Below are positions 35,779 through 44,562 of a DNA stretch of 64,000 bases, in pieces (position 1 is the first letter of the stretch; every line of letters starts with the position of its first letter). A program made the translations under genes and the position numbers. Source of the stretch: Lentisphaera araneosa HTCC2155 (GTDB taxonomy: Bacteria > Verrucomicrobiota > Lentisphaeria > Lentisphaerales > Lentisphaeraceae); the NCBI RefSeq assembly GCF_000170755.1, contig NZ_ABCK01000004.1, positions 278,513-342,512 of the forward strand. The letters run 5' to 3'. The notes below the pieces were generated by a model. That model saw only the letters and a list, made by a program, of their open reading frames with translations. It did no database searches and had not been told where the DNA came from.

Positions 35779-38469
35779 TTATTTGGATTGAAAAATTTTG
35801 CTGTTAACGATGATACTGACTAAACTACCAAGACGATCGCCATTATTTCTTAGCTCTTTACTTAAGCTCTCGACATCGCTACTATCACTGAAGCTCAAGG
35901 AACGGCCTAGAGCGTAAGTAAGCATTTTATGGACGAAAGCTTTGGCAAACTGATCCTGGCGATCAGCCAGCAGATAACGCTTTAAGCCAATCATACCGTC
36001 TAGTTCCTGTTTATTGAAAAGAATCGAAGTGGCATCTACTGGCTTTTTGTTAATTTGACTGCGAAAGGCACCTAAGGCATCATAGTTTTCAAAGGCGATA
36101 CCCCAAGGATCTATTTTTGCATGGCAGGAACGGCAGGCGGCATTGTCGCGATGGTTTTCAATCTGTTCCTTAACAGTCATTTTTAAAATTTCTGGATCGG
36201 TAAGATCGACTTCCGGGACATTTGGCGGTGGCGGTGGCGGTGGATCATTTAATATGTGTTCCAACATCCAGATACCGCGCTTTAAGGGGTTAGATTCTTT
36301 GCCATTGGCGTTCATTGTTGAGATGATAGCATTGGTTAAAACACCGCCGCGATTATTTTGGGCTGTGATGGCGACTTTGCGAAAATGCGGCCCATAAACA
36401 TTCGGGATTTTATAATGGCGGGCGAGCCCCTCATTAATCATCGCGTAGTCCGAGTGAATAAAGTCCATTATACTACGATTACTCTGTAAAACTTCATTGA
36501 AAAAAGCAATGGGTTCCATGAGCATGGACTGACGCAGATCGTCGTTGAGATCTTTGCTCAGATTGACATTTTGAATGCCATCGAGCCCGAGCCATTGCTG
36601 GACAAAATTTCTTGAGAAACGTTCGCCACGTTTATCAGCTAATAGCCGTTTTATCTGAGCGTTTAAAACTTTGGGATCTTTAAGTTTCCCCTGATCAGCT
36701 AGTTTTAGCAATGTCTGATCCGGCAGACTTGACCACAGGAAAAAAGACAGTCGGTTGGCCAATTCAAGATCATTAATATTTCCTCCGGATCGCGCCACGG
36801 CAGTTTCTTTAGTTTGTGACAGGTAAAGAAATTCCGGTGATGCCAAAACTGTGGCCAGTACTTCGAGCATTGTTTCTTCGAAGCTTTCAAATTGGGGGCG
36901 ATAATTGTCAAATAAAGCAGCATAACGGTCTATTTCATCAGCATTTGCCGGACGACGCCAACAGCGTTGAATGAATTTTGAAAGGATTTCACGACTGTAC
37001 ACTTGCTCATTATTTTTATTTTTACTGTCAATAAAAAGGGCCGTATGACTTTTTGGGGGCCATTGCTCATAATAAGGCGCACTTACTTCGATATGATCAA
37101 TGAGCACAGAAAGAGCTTCCTGATCGTTATTGACTTTATCATCATTTGAAATCACCTTTAGTCTCATAAGTTCAGAGCGACTGGGAAATTTTTCTTTATT
37201 TTTACGGAAGGGGTTACGACGAATTTCGCTAAGGGGAATTTCAAAATGAATCATCTGCGGCTTATCCGGCAAAGCTGTTACCGGCATATCTTCCTTACTT
37301 ATGACCTCCATGAAATTTGCATTATTACTGGTATGGGCTCCAAAAAGAAGACGTAAACTGACATACTCATTTTTGTTCATTGTCGTACGCGAGGCACGTA
37401 TGCTAACCCGCATAGTACCCTCATCCGGAAGGCTATTACTGAAGTTCAATTGAAATTCGTGACCATTTTTCAGGACAAGGGAGACAGGCTGAGGCGAATC
37501 GATCCCTCTTGCAGTTTTTGGCTTTGGTGAGAATGATAGGCTTGGTTTATTCCTATTTCCTTTTTCATGTAGAATAATAAGGTCGCCGGTTTGATGATTG
37601 ACAACATGCATCTGCTTTGAAATATTTTTGTAGTCAGTATCATTTTTATTGAATATTTCGATTTTAGATTTTTTTGTTTCCTTATCGATGAATTTGGGAT
37701 GCTTGGATTTGTTAAGCCACGGCTCTATGACATCTGCCATGGGAACCCTATAATATAAAGGCTTGGGTTCCGCTCCCGTAACAGTAGCTTTCTTGAGGGC
37801 CTGAAGGCCAATATCTCTATAAATTTGGAACTGCTTCGCCGTCATTTGGAGGTGTTCTGAACTATTTTTGAAACCATCTTCAGAAACAGTCTCAGTCACT
37901 AAACGATCGACAAAATCATAGGGCAACCCCAGTAGATCCTGCAGAGCGTGGTTATATTCGTACCTTGCCATACGGCGAAATGATGAGTGACCTTTATCAT
38001 TGCGGCGCACCTGCGAAGCCTTGGCAATTTCATCTCCAAGCCAGTCGATGATTTTACTACGATCGCCATCATTCAAGTGATAATCCGGCTCATCTTCGGG
38101 GGGCATTTCCGAGTGGCTTAAAACCTCATAGACTTCGAGCCACTTGGCTATATCCTGACCTTTTAAAAGGTTGGGATCGAGTTTATCGATACGAAACCTG
38201 CCTTTAACTTTTTCCGGGCCGTGACAAGCGTGGCATTTGTTCTTAAATAATGGTGCAATGCCTTCATTAAATTCAGTAAGATTGGCTGTCGGCTCCAAAT
38301 TTGAAACCGTAATCTTCTGATCTTTTGTATTAAGTAGATTTGACTTAAGGCGACCTGCTTCTCTGGCATTTGACAGGGATGGCAAATTATTGGATCTTGG
38401 CTTAGCATCTGCTGAAAGCCAGCATATAGGTACTGCAAAAGTAAGTAATAATAAATTTAATGGTTTCAT
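35779..38469 (-). CDS. DUF1592/DUF1588 planctomycete-type cytochrome protein
   Basis: An 896-residue exported protein with the domain chain typical of planctomycete cytochromes: N-terminal heme site CHACH (residues 79-83, FKNKCHACHGPEKVKGRFRIDKLD), DUF1587-like (MARYEYNHALQDLLGLPYDFVDRL), a jelly-roll segment in the middle, DUF1595/DUF1592 (FIQRCWRRPANADEIDRYAALF; LANRLSFFLWSSLPDQTLLKLA), DUF1588 with CRSCHAKIDPWGIAFENYDALGAFR, and DUF1585 at the end. The signal peptide is at residues 1-20. AGGAAAAAAA precedes the ATG and the shared promoter-like element stands 57 bp upstream. With the DUF1552 partner it probably forms an exported redox complex; substrate unknown. Confidence 0.93.
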   Translation of the reverse strand: MKPLNLLLLTFAVPICWLSADAKPRSNNLPSLSNAREAGRLKSNLLNTKDQKITVSNLEPTANLTEFNEGIAPLFKNKCHACHGPEKVKGRFRIDKLDPNLLKGQDIAKWLEVYEVLSHSEMPPEDEPDYHLNDGDRSKIIDWLGDEIAKASQVRRNDKGHSSFRRMARYEYNHALQDLLGLPYDFVDRLVTETVSEDGFKNSSEHLQMTAKQFQIYRDIGLQALKKATVTGAEPKPLYYRVPMADVIEPWLNKSKHPKFIDKETKKSKIEIFNKNDTDYKNISKQMHVVNHQTGDLIILHEKGNRNKPSLSFSPKPKTARGIDSPQPVSLVLKNGHEFQLNFSNSLPDEGTMRVSIRASRTTMNKNEYVSLRLLFGAHTSNNANFMEVISKEDMPVTALPDKPQMIHFEIPLSEIRRNPFRKNKEKFPSRSELMRLKVISNDDKVNNDQEALSVLIDHIEVSAPYYEQWPPKSHTALFIDSKNKNNEQVYSREILSKFIQRCWRRPANADEIDRYAALFDNYRPQFESFEETMLEVLATVLASPEFLYLSQTKETAVARSGGNINDLELANRLSFFLWSSLPDQTLLKLADQGKLKDPKVLNAQIKRLLADKRGERFSRNFVQQWLGLDGIQNVNLSKDLNDDLRQSMLMEPIAFFNEVLQSNRSIMDFIHSDYAMINEGLARHYKIPNVYGPHFRKVAITAQNNRGGVLTNAIISTMNANGKESNPLKRGIWMLEHILNDPPPPPPPNVPEVDLTDPEILKMTVKEQIENHRDNAACRSCHAKIDPWGIAFENYDALGAFRSQINKKPVDATSILFNKQELDGMIGLKRYLLADRQDQFAKAFVHKMLTYALGRSLSFSDSSDVESLSKELRNNGDRLGSLVSIIVNSKIFQSK

Positions 38470-38525
38470 TTTTTTTCCTATTTGAACAAAAATCTTAGTA
38501 GGTAAATACGGCTCTTTAATTTTTA

Positions 38526-38553
38526 TATACTTAGCCCTTTATTGAAGTTTAAT
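38526..38553 (-). promoter_or_regulatory. Shared bipartite promoter-like element before the DUF1592 operon
   Basis: On the minus strand ATTAA (38549-38553), 16 bases, AAGTATA (38526-38532), 57 bp before the ATG. It would drive the DUF1592-DUF1552 pair. Confidence 0.6.
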
Positions 38554-38594
38554 GAGTTAATGCAAATTTTTTCACAATTACCCACAGCATGATG

Positions 38595-38866
38595 CTTAGC
38601 ATACAAGGGGCATCATTGTTTCCATAGCAACTATGGGGGTGTACGTCGCTAAACTCCTGCCTGTCTACCAAGCTCAACTTAAGTCGAAGCGTGTCACCTT
38701 TATCTGTCTTTCCAATCCAGCGTGACTGATCAGGTTTTTGCCATCGTACGCTTTTGCAACGGTATAGTTTTTATAGACATTTGACGCACACACATCTACA
38801 ACTTTGATTTTCTCTTGGACCTGACTTGCCATCGCAAGTCCAAACCCCAAACTCATAAGTATCTCT
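38595..38866 (-). pseudogene. Frameshifted copy of the discoidin module
   Basis: Minus-strand reading gives QKEILMSLGFGLAMASQVQ, KIKVVDVCASNVYKNYTVAK and AYDGK, then a frame change near 38731, after which DQSRWIGKTDKGDTLRLKLS and CYGNNDA follow. This parallels the start of the hydrolase at 30085-32412 (QEKIEVVDASASNVFKNYSV, GYGNNDAIEDF). It is cut off before the end of the domain. It lies immediately downstream of the intact ThuA gene. Confidence 0.85.
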
Positions 38867-38910
38867 TTTTGTGTACTACTGTCTATTTTATTAAAATTTT
38901 GTAAGAAAAG

Positions 38911-39771
38911 CTACTTTTCATAAACTGTGTTCATGACCGTGCCGGCATCAATGGCTTTAATCTTGGTGTCCACCGATGGAACAGGTTTATCTAACAACCA
39001 GTGAAAGCCATTAACGAATAAACGCACCCAATTGCTATCGCGGAAGGAAACCGGATGACCAATACTGGAATAGATGACTTTGCCGCCCCATTCATTTTCC
39101 CAAGTCCAAAAAACATCATCTCTACCATTTCCTTCCTCGTCCATTTCCTTGAGGGCTTTTTTGACTTTCGCATGCTTATTGTTTTTGTTATTAAAATACG
39201 ATTTTCCCTCTAACAAGACCGTAGCATTCTTGGGAGCATCAACCACATAGAGACTACCTTGATCCTGACGAGATGGTGATATTTCAACGCCAGTAAGAAT
39301 CTCATGTTGATTAACAACAGAGACCATCGTCTTACCATTACTATGAGGATAATATCTTGAGCCCGTCACTCGTACGCCAAACTCTTTCCCCCAGGGATAT
39401 AATTGGGAATCACGAGGAAAACGAAAGCCATGATTCGTCGTTCTAAAGGAAAATACTGGTTTACCTGATTTTAAGTAATTCTCAATATGAGCAAATTGCT
39501 CAGGCTTTAAGTTCAAAAACCTAAGATAAAAAACCGCTAAATCTGCATCTTTGAGGGCTTCTAAACCCTCGATACCAACTTCGTTATCTTCCGCATTATA
39601 ATCGGTGTCTATAACCGTGGCTTTCCAGCCCAATTCCTGCATTTGTTTGGCTAAGCCCGCCATTGAATCTTTGGGGTTGTAATGTGGGGTTCCTACGACA
39701 AAAACCACATGGGGTGCATCTGCTGCTAAAAGTGTGCCACAGAAAAATATTAAGAGGGCAATTAATCTCAT
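38911..39771 (-). CDS. Secreted ThuA-like protein
   Basis: A 286-residue ThuA-domain protein. Signal peptide MRLIALLIFFCGTLLAA; VVFVVGTPHYNPKDSMAGLAKQM and DADLAVFYLRFLNL at the start, GKPVFSFRTTNHGFRFP, WENEWGGKVIYSSIGHPVSFRDSNWVRLFVNGFHWLLDKP at the end. The fold is that of class-I glutamine amidotransferase-like proteins but with Phe/Arg rather than a nucleophilic Cys at the elbow, so it is not expected to be an amidotransferase. AAGGACA precedes the ATG. Its C-terminal part has been copied twice nearby (30019, 34164). Likely role is in sugar catabolism together with the upstream epimerase, by context. Confidence 0.85.
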   Translation of the reverse strand: MRLIALLIFFCGTLLAADAPHVVFVVGTPHYNPKDSMAGLAKQMQELGWKATVIDTDYNAEDNEVGIEGLEALKDADLAVFYLRFLNLKPEQFAHIENYLKSGKPVFSFRTTNHGFRFPRDSQLYPWGKEFGVRVTGSRYYPHSNGKTMVSVVNQHEILTGVEISPSRQDQGSLYVVDAPKNATVLLEGKSYFNNKNNKHAKVKKALKEMDEEGNGRDDVFWTWENEWGGKVIYSSIGHPVSFRDSNWVRLFVNGFHWLLDKPVPSVDTKIKAIDAGTVMNTVYEK

Positions 39772-39865
39772 CGAATGTCCTTGTTTAAACGATTTTATTT
39801 AAGCAGTGAATTGACCTAAAATTTAGACCCAAGATAACACTGCTTTTCTTTATAAATTTACTAAA

Positions 39866-40705
39866 TTACTTAAAGGTCTCTTTTACAAAAGAGATTGAGC
39901 TTTTGCATAAATCCAGCTTGGAATCAAACAGGGCTCGCCAAACGTGGGCAACTTCGGAGAAACCAGGAAGGTCATGGGCAAAGGCTTCGATGGCGACATC
40001 ACCCTTATAGTCGATCTTCGCGAGTGCTTCTTTAGTTTCCTGCCAATTAACCTGACCATCCCCCAAGATACCGCGATGGCTCTCACTAAAATGGATATGA
40101 TTAAATTGATGCCCATACTTAGCAAAAGTCTCTGTAATGGATTTTTCTTCTATGTTGGCATGATGGGTATCGTAAAGAATGCCAACGTTTTCTTCATCAA
40201 CAAGCTTAAGGTAATCACTTGTATCACTTGCACAATTGAGCAAAAAGATCTCGAAGCGATTGAGGAACTCCAGACTGAAAGTGATGCCTTTAGTTTGGGC
40301 GTATTGAGCCGCAGATTTAACAACTTTTGCCGAACGTTTACGGCATTCGTCGATGCCATCCACAATATCAAATTTTCCGTGCGCTGCGTAGAAGGGACCC
40401 ACAAGTAAAGTGGCACCAAGTTCAGTACACATGTCCACCGCCCATTTTAGCTGATTGAGGCCCTCTTCTTGAACTTCAGGTAAATGTGATGCGGGATCAT
40501 TGTCAGCACCCACGCAAGTGACTGCAATACATTTTAAGCCCACTTCTTTAATAGCCTTCCCCATTTTTTGATAGTGTTCCCTCTCTCCTCCAAAAACGGG
40601 AATTTCCACACCTGTGTAGCCCATGTCTTTTAATTCTTTAAACAGCGTAAATTCTTGCTCACTAACATGTGTTGTCCACAAGACAAAGTTCATATATATA
40701 TCCAT
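39866..40705 (-). CDS. Sugar epimerase, D-tagatose/D-psicose 3-epimerase-like TIM barrel
   Basis: A 279-residue cytoplasmic TIM-barrel protein (no signal peptide) of the xylose-isomerase-like/AP-endonuclease-2 superfamily. Metal and substrate motifs match ketose 3-epimerases: SLEFLNRFEIF (Glu ligand), ILYDTHHANIEEKS (Asp/His), FNHIHFSESHRGILGDGQVNW (His, Glu, Arg) and GDVAIEAFAHDLPG (Glu). The ATG at 40705 is supported by AGGG eight bases upstream; a second ATG at 40693 is possible. It would interconvert a ketose released from the polysaccharide. The shared promoter-like element is 57 bp upstream. ThuA follows on the same strand. Confidence 0.85.
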   Translation of the reverse strand: MDIYMNFVLWTTHVSEQEFTLFKELKDMGYTGVEIPVFGGEREHYQKMGKAIKEVGLKCIAVTCVGADNDPASHLPEVQEEGLNQLKWAVDMCTELGATLLVGPFYAAHGKFDIVDGIDECRKRSAKVVKSAAQYAQTKGITFSLEFLNRFEIFLLNCASDTSDYLKLVDEENVGILYDTHHANIEEKSITETFAKYGHQFNHIHFSESHRGILGDGQVNWQETKEALAKIDYKGDVAIEAFAHDLPGFSEVAHVWRALFDSKLDLCKSSISFVKETFK

Positions 40706-40761
40706 CTATAAAGCCCTATGTTTTTTAATTATCTAAAAAAAATTTAATTCATATAAAAACT

Positions 40762-40789
40762 AATACTGAGGCATAACAGGAACCTTAAT
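40762..40789 (-). promoter_or_regulatory. Shared bipartite promoter-like element before the epimerase
   Basis: On the minus strand ATTAA (40785-40789), 16 bases, CAGTATT (40762-40768). It is back to back with the plus-strand copy at 40925, both in the 293-bp divergent space. Confidence 0.6.
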
Positions 40790-40924
40790 AAAAAACGAAA
40801 AACAATTCTAAAAAAAGGCGTTCTTGAGTTTGAATTTGTTGCGCCCTCCCCCCAATTCTGTAGATAGTGAACCAAAACCGACCGCCCCCCATTGAGTCCA
40901 CTTATAAATTTTATTCAAAAACTT

Positions 40925-40952
40925 ATTAAACAAATGAAATCGTCTCAGTACT
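40925..40952 (+). promoter_or_regulatory. Shared bipartite promoter-like element before the Dabb gene
   Basis: ATTAA at 40925-40929, 16 bases, CAGTACT at 40946-40952, 47 bp before the ATG at 40999. Confidence 0.6.
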
Positions 40953-40998
40953 AAAGTTAAAACAAATAATTTAATAAGATCATAAAGAGTAAAATTCT

Positions 40999-41313
40999 AT
41001 GATATATCACACTGCCTATTTTTGGCTAAAACCGAGCTTAAGTAAAGAAGAACTTTTGGGTTTTGAAAAAAGCCTACAAAGCCTCCAGGAAATTTCACTT
41101 GTGAAAAGTGGTAGTTATGGTCCACCGGCCTCTACATTAAAAAGATCTGTCATTGAGGACTCTTACAGCTACGCAAATTTATTGATTTTTGATGATATCG
41201 AAAATCAAAACAAATATCAAGATGATCCAACTCACAACACTTTTATAAACCAACACCAAGACAAGTGGGACAAAGTTCAGGTATTCGACTTTGACACCCT
41301 TTTAAGTCAATAA
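40999..41313 (+). CDS. Dabb (stress-responsive alpha/beta barrel) domain protein
   Basis: A 104-residue protein of the Dabb family, a dimeric ferredoxin-like barrel: MIYHTAYFWLKPSLSKEELLGFEKSL at the N-terminus carries the conserved early His, followed by VKSGSYGPPASTLKRSVIEDSYSYANLLIFDDIENQNKYQDDP and HNTFINQHQDKWDKVQVFDF. Members are small cytoplasmic enzymes or binding proteins; the function of this branch in PVC bacteria is unknown, but it is often linked to sugar genes. It lies 12 bp before the large cytochrome gene and shares its promoter. Confidence 0.85.
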   Translation: MIYHTAYFWLKPSLSKEELLGFEKSLQSLQEISLVKSGSYGPPASTLKRSVIEDSYSYANLLIFDDIENQNKYQDDPTHNTFINQHQDKWDKVQVFDFDTLLSQ

Positions 41314-41325
41314 GGAATATTATCA

Positions 41326-44208
41326 ATGAAATCACTCTTAAGTTCAACGCTCATTATGATGCTTGCCTCAACAAGTTTTGCAGATGACCCCAACGCTAAG
41401 TTTGTGGGTGGCAACAAAAAAACTGACAGTTCCTCATATCCTTACATGAAAACCTCTGAAGGTAGAGAAGGCTACAAATTTGCAGGCGAAACAACAAACT
41501 CTCACCGAGTTTACGATTTTTATAAACGTCAGGCACAGTATCATTTAAAAGCTAATGACAATCAATCATTACTACCTGCCTACCCAGACCTAGATGCCGG
41601 TGAATTTGGCCACTGGGGTAAATACAGCATGAATGGCCACAAAGATTATCGTTGGGATGTTATGGATTATGGCCCTGCAATGACAGCTACATATTCAGTG
41701 AATAAAAAAAAGAAATTGGGACATAACCTAAATATTCTTTTGGATAGCGGCCAAACGATTTCCTTTAACAAAAAAACTGCTGCTTATTTTAGTGCTTGGG
41801 ATGGTCGTCCAAAATTTGACCCCCTTCGCTGGGGCCTCATCAAAGGTGCTGGTCCAGATGCAAAGGCCAAGGTTCTTGATTTGAGCCCTTGGTTCTCTGC
41901 GATCTCTATAGGTGGTCAAAACATTGGTCCTTACCATGGCCATTACATCTATGGTAAAAAAGTCGTCATGCAGTACAAAGTAGCTGATGCCCTCATCCTA
42001 GAGAATGTAGCTCGTATGGATAATTCTTGCTATATTCGAACTATCGAAACGGATAACAGCCAAGAGATTTCAGCTCCTTTTGATCTCAAAAAACTTAATG
42101 ATTGGGAAGTCAAAACTGTTAAGAACTTTATTATTGCAAAGAAAGGTGAAAAAGTCATCGTTGCCGCCGCAAAAGCTTTTGATAATGGTAAAGGATCTTT
42201 TGTCAAACCTTCAATGAAAAATGGTAAATGGACAGCAAAGACTAAGGCACTTAAACTTTATCTATGGGAAGGCCCTGCAGCACAAGCGAAACAAGTCGTT
42301 TCATCAATCACTTCCGATCAAAAAATCGACTCTTTGGCGAAATGGACCAGGGGTGGAAAAGCTAACTGGCCTCAAGTTTTTAAAGAAAAAGTAACTTTAG
42401 CACAGGATGACCAAGCTTACGTTATCGACCGCATTGGTGTACCCATTGAAAACCCCTGGGGATCTATGATGCTTTTAAGCGGCATCGATTTTGACAAAGA
42501 TGGCACTGCTTATATTTCTACTCTTATGGGCGATGTCTGGAAAGTTTCCGGTTTGGGAGATGGCATGACGGAGGCGACATGGAAACGCTTTGCAACCGGC
42601 TTGGATCAGCCCTTTGGTCTGCGCATCATTGATGGCTCACCTTTTGTTGTTACACGCGGTAATATCATTCGCCTAAATGACCTCAATGCTGATGATGAAG
42701 CCGATTACTATCAAAATCATTTCAGCTTCGGCTATGCCCCTACTGGCCACACCACAAGCTTTGGTTTTCACGTGGATAAGGATAAAACATTTTACCTAGT
42801 CAATGGCGGCACTGCTTATGTAAAGCCTTGGAAGAAGCCTGGTAAAATATTAGCTAGTGGCCTGCGCAACGCCATGGCAGTTGGAGCTAGTCAAGATGGC
42901 CTCTTCCTTGTAGGTCCCCAGGAAGGTGTTTGGACTCCATCATCTTCTGTTCTAGAAATTCATAAAGGCGATTACTACGGCATGGGAGCAAAAAGCACTG
43001 AAGATGGTAAAGGTTTAGGTACAAAAGGGCACAAGATCGCCCCTTCCCTAGCTTACCTCCCACGTGGCATCGATAACTCGACCGGTGGTTTTAGCTTTCC
43101 TATATCAGAACGCTTTGGCCCCTTGAGTGAAAAAAATATTGGCCTAAGCTATGGTTACGGTAGTTGGTTCCAAGTTCTTCGCAATGATAATTACAAGGAT
43201 TACGGTAGAGCTCAGGGAGCCATCGTTCCACTACCAGGTGAATTCCGAGCAGGTGTAACTCACAGTCAAATTAATCCTAAAGATGGCATGCTCTACCTAA
43301 CTGGCATGCAGGGTTGGGGTAATTATGCCTTAGATGATGGCTCACTTGAGCGGGTTCGCTACACAGGTAAAGATCTTCCCATGCTTGAACAAGTCCATGG
43401 CTATGCAAATGGCGTAGAACTCAAATTCAGTTCAAAATTAAAAGGCGAAGCTCTCTCCATTGCCAAGAACTACTTTGTCCAGCAATGGAACTATGAATAC
43501 TCACCGGGCTATGGCTCACTTGAGTACTCTATTAAAAATCCTGATTCAGAGGGTCATGATCAATTAAAAGTGACAAGCGCTCAAGTTCTAGCTGATGGAA
43601 AATCCATCTTTTTAGAAATCCCAGATATCTTACCTGCAATGCAGACTCACATTTACGGTAACTTCCAAACGTCTGACGGAAAGGTCGAAGTCAATACCTT
43701 TGCCACACTCCTCCATTTAGACAAGGCTAAAGCGGGCTTTGCTTCGCCTCAACCAGCTCAGAAAAAGCTTACAGCTGAACTGCGCACAAGAACCAAAGGA
43801 GTAAGTGCTAAAACTGCTTTCACTGTTCCAGATCGAATCAAAGCAGGCGAAGGTTTATTCAAAATGTTCTGTATGGGCTGTCATGGTCCTGAGGGTAAAG
43901 GTCTAACTAATATCGCTCCCACTCTTCATTCTGATTGGGTAAAAGGTAATCCAGAGACCTTAATTAAAGTCATACTCAAAGGCCTAAAAGGCGATATTAA
44001 AATTAACGGTAAAGTTCAGCACTTCGAAGCTCCCATGCCTCCTTTTGGCGACTCATTAGGAGATAGCGAAATCGCTTCTATTACGACCTTCCTTCGCAAA
44101 GGCTGGGGTGGTGGAAAAACCGCCGTATCTAAAGAACAGGTGAAGAAAGTCCGCCAGGAAGTCAAAGACCAAAAAGGCCCTTACGAAGCAGCTGAGCTTT
44201 GGAAGTAG
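41326..44208 (+). CDS. Large secreted DUF6797-type propeller cytochrome c protein
   Basis: A 960-residue exported protein. After the signal peptide (to ASTSFA) the N-terminal about 340 residues (GEFGHWGKYSMNGHKDYRWDVMDYGPAMTATYS) match the DUF6797-type domain found in PVC bacteria. A beta-propeller follows (ENPWGSMMLLSGIDFDKDGTAYISTLMGDVWKV; GLRNAMAVGASQDGLFLVGPQ), and a C-terminal cytochrome c domain has CMGCHGPEGKGLTNIAPTL near residue 848 with a likely Met ligand in APMPPFGDSL. The ATG is preceded by AATAAGGAATA. It would pass electrons from oxidation of an unknown substrate. It is followed by a truncated DUF1080 gene, its probable former operon partner. Confidence 0.88.
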   Translation: MKSLLSSTLIMMLASTSFADDPNAKFVGGNKKTDSSSYPYMKTSEGREGYKFAGETTNSHRVYDFYKRQAQYHLKANDNQSLLPAYPDLDAGEFGHWGKYSMNGHKDYRWDVMDYGPAMTATYSVNKKKKLGHNLNILLDSGQTISFNKKTAAYFSAWDGRPKFDPLRWGLIKGAGPDAKAKVLDLSPWFSAISIGGQNIGPYHGHYIYGKKVVMQYKVADALILENVARMDNSCYIRTIETDNSQEISAPFDLKKLNDWEVKTVKNFIIAKKGEKVIVAAAKAFDNGKGSFVKPSMKNGKWTAKTKALKLYLWEGPAAQAKQVVSSITSDQKIDSLAKWTRGGKANWPQVFKEKVTLAQDDQAYVIDRIGVPIENPWGSMMLLSGIDFDKDGTAYISTLMGDVWKVSGLGDGMTEATWKRFATGLDQPFGLRIIDGSPFVVTRGNIIRLNDLNADDEADYYQNHFSFGYAPTGHTTSFGFHVDKDKTFYLVNGGTAYVKPWKKPGKILASGLRNAMAVGASQDGLFLVGPQEGVWTPSSSVLEIHKGDYYGMGAKSTEDGKGLGTKGHKIAPSLAYLPRGIDNSTGGFSFPISERFGPLSEKNIGLSYGYGSWFQVLRNDNYKDYGRAQGAIVPLPGEFRAGVTHSQINPKDGMLYLTGMQGWGNYALDDGSLERVRYTGKDLPMLEQVHGYANGVELKFSSKLKGEALSIAKNYFVQQWNYEYSPGYGSLEYSIKNPDSEGHDQLKVTSAQVLADGKSIFLEIPDILPAMQTHIYGNFQTSDGKVEVNTFATLLHLDKAKAGFASPQPAQKKLTAELRTRTKGVSAKTAFTVPDRIKAGEGLFKMFCMGCHGPEGKGLTNIAPTLHSDWVKGNPETLIKVILKGLKGDIKINGKVQHFEAPMPPFGDSLGDSEIASITTFLRKGWGGGKTAVSKEQVKKVRQEVKDQKGPYEAAELWK

Positions 44209-44234
44209 TCAAATAAATTAACGGAGATTTAAAG

Positions 44235-44381
44235 GTGCTTAAACAGATAATTCTTATTTCTTTACTCTTCATCACACAGGGCTTATGTGATGATTCAGAT
44301 TGGAAAAAATTATTTAATAGCCACTCTTTCGAGGGCTGGCAGCACCTTGGTGGAAAACACACATTAAACCATCTTAAATGA
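44235..44381 (+). pseudogene. DUF1080 (3-keto-disaccharide hydrolase-like) gene cut by a repeat insertion
   Basis: A GTG after GGAGATTTAAAG begins LKQIILISLLFITQGLCDDSDWKKLFNSHSFEGWQHLGGKHTLN, which is the signal peptide and the first strand of a DUF1080 domain (W-K-LFN-..-GW). The match ends at 44378 and the TGA stop is supplied by the first bases of a multi-hairpin repeat (TGACCGG). The remaining about 200 residues expected for the family are missing. It lies 26 bp after the cytochrome gene. Confidence 0.8.
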
Positions 44382-44458
44382 CCGGATTTTTTTTATTCAT
44401 TCCTCCGGGTTACGGACCCTGCCCTTACCCGGGGTTAATCACACCTACGGCGACATTG
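44380..44458 (+). repeat. Multi-hairpin repeat cluster g (partial, C-D-E)
   Basis: A single partial unit: the last half of hairpin C (GACCGG), hairpin D in its long form (CTCCGGG-TTACGG ... CCCGGGG) and a shortened E (CCTACGGCGAC). Same orientation as the others. It is inserted in the DUF1080 reading frame. Confidence 0.85.
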
Positions 44459-44498
44459 TAGGCCATATCAAAAACTGAGATATTTTTTTCATAAATCC

Positions 44499-44526
44499 AT
44501 TAAATTTAACAGTTTCGTTCAGTACA
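44499..44526 (+). promoter_or_regulatory. Shared bipartite promoter-like element before the TonB-like/toroid gene
   Basis: ATTAA at 44499-44503, 16 bases, CAGTACA at 44520-44526, 37 bp before the ATG at 44563. Confidence 0.6.
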
Positions 44527-44562
44527 TCATTACATCGTCAACTATAGAATCGTGAATAAGCA

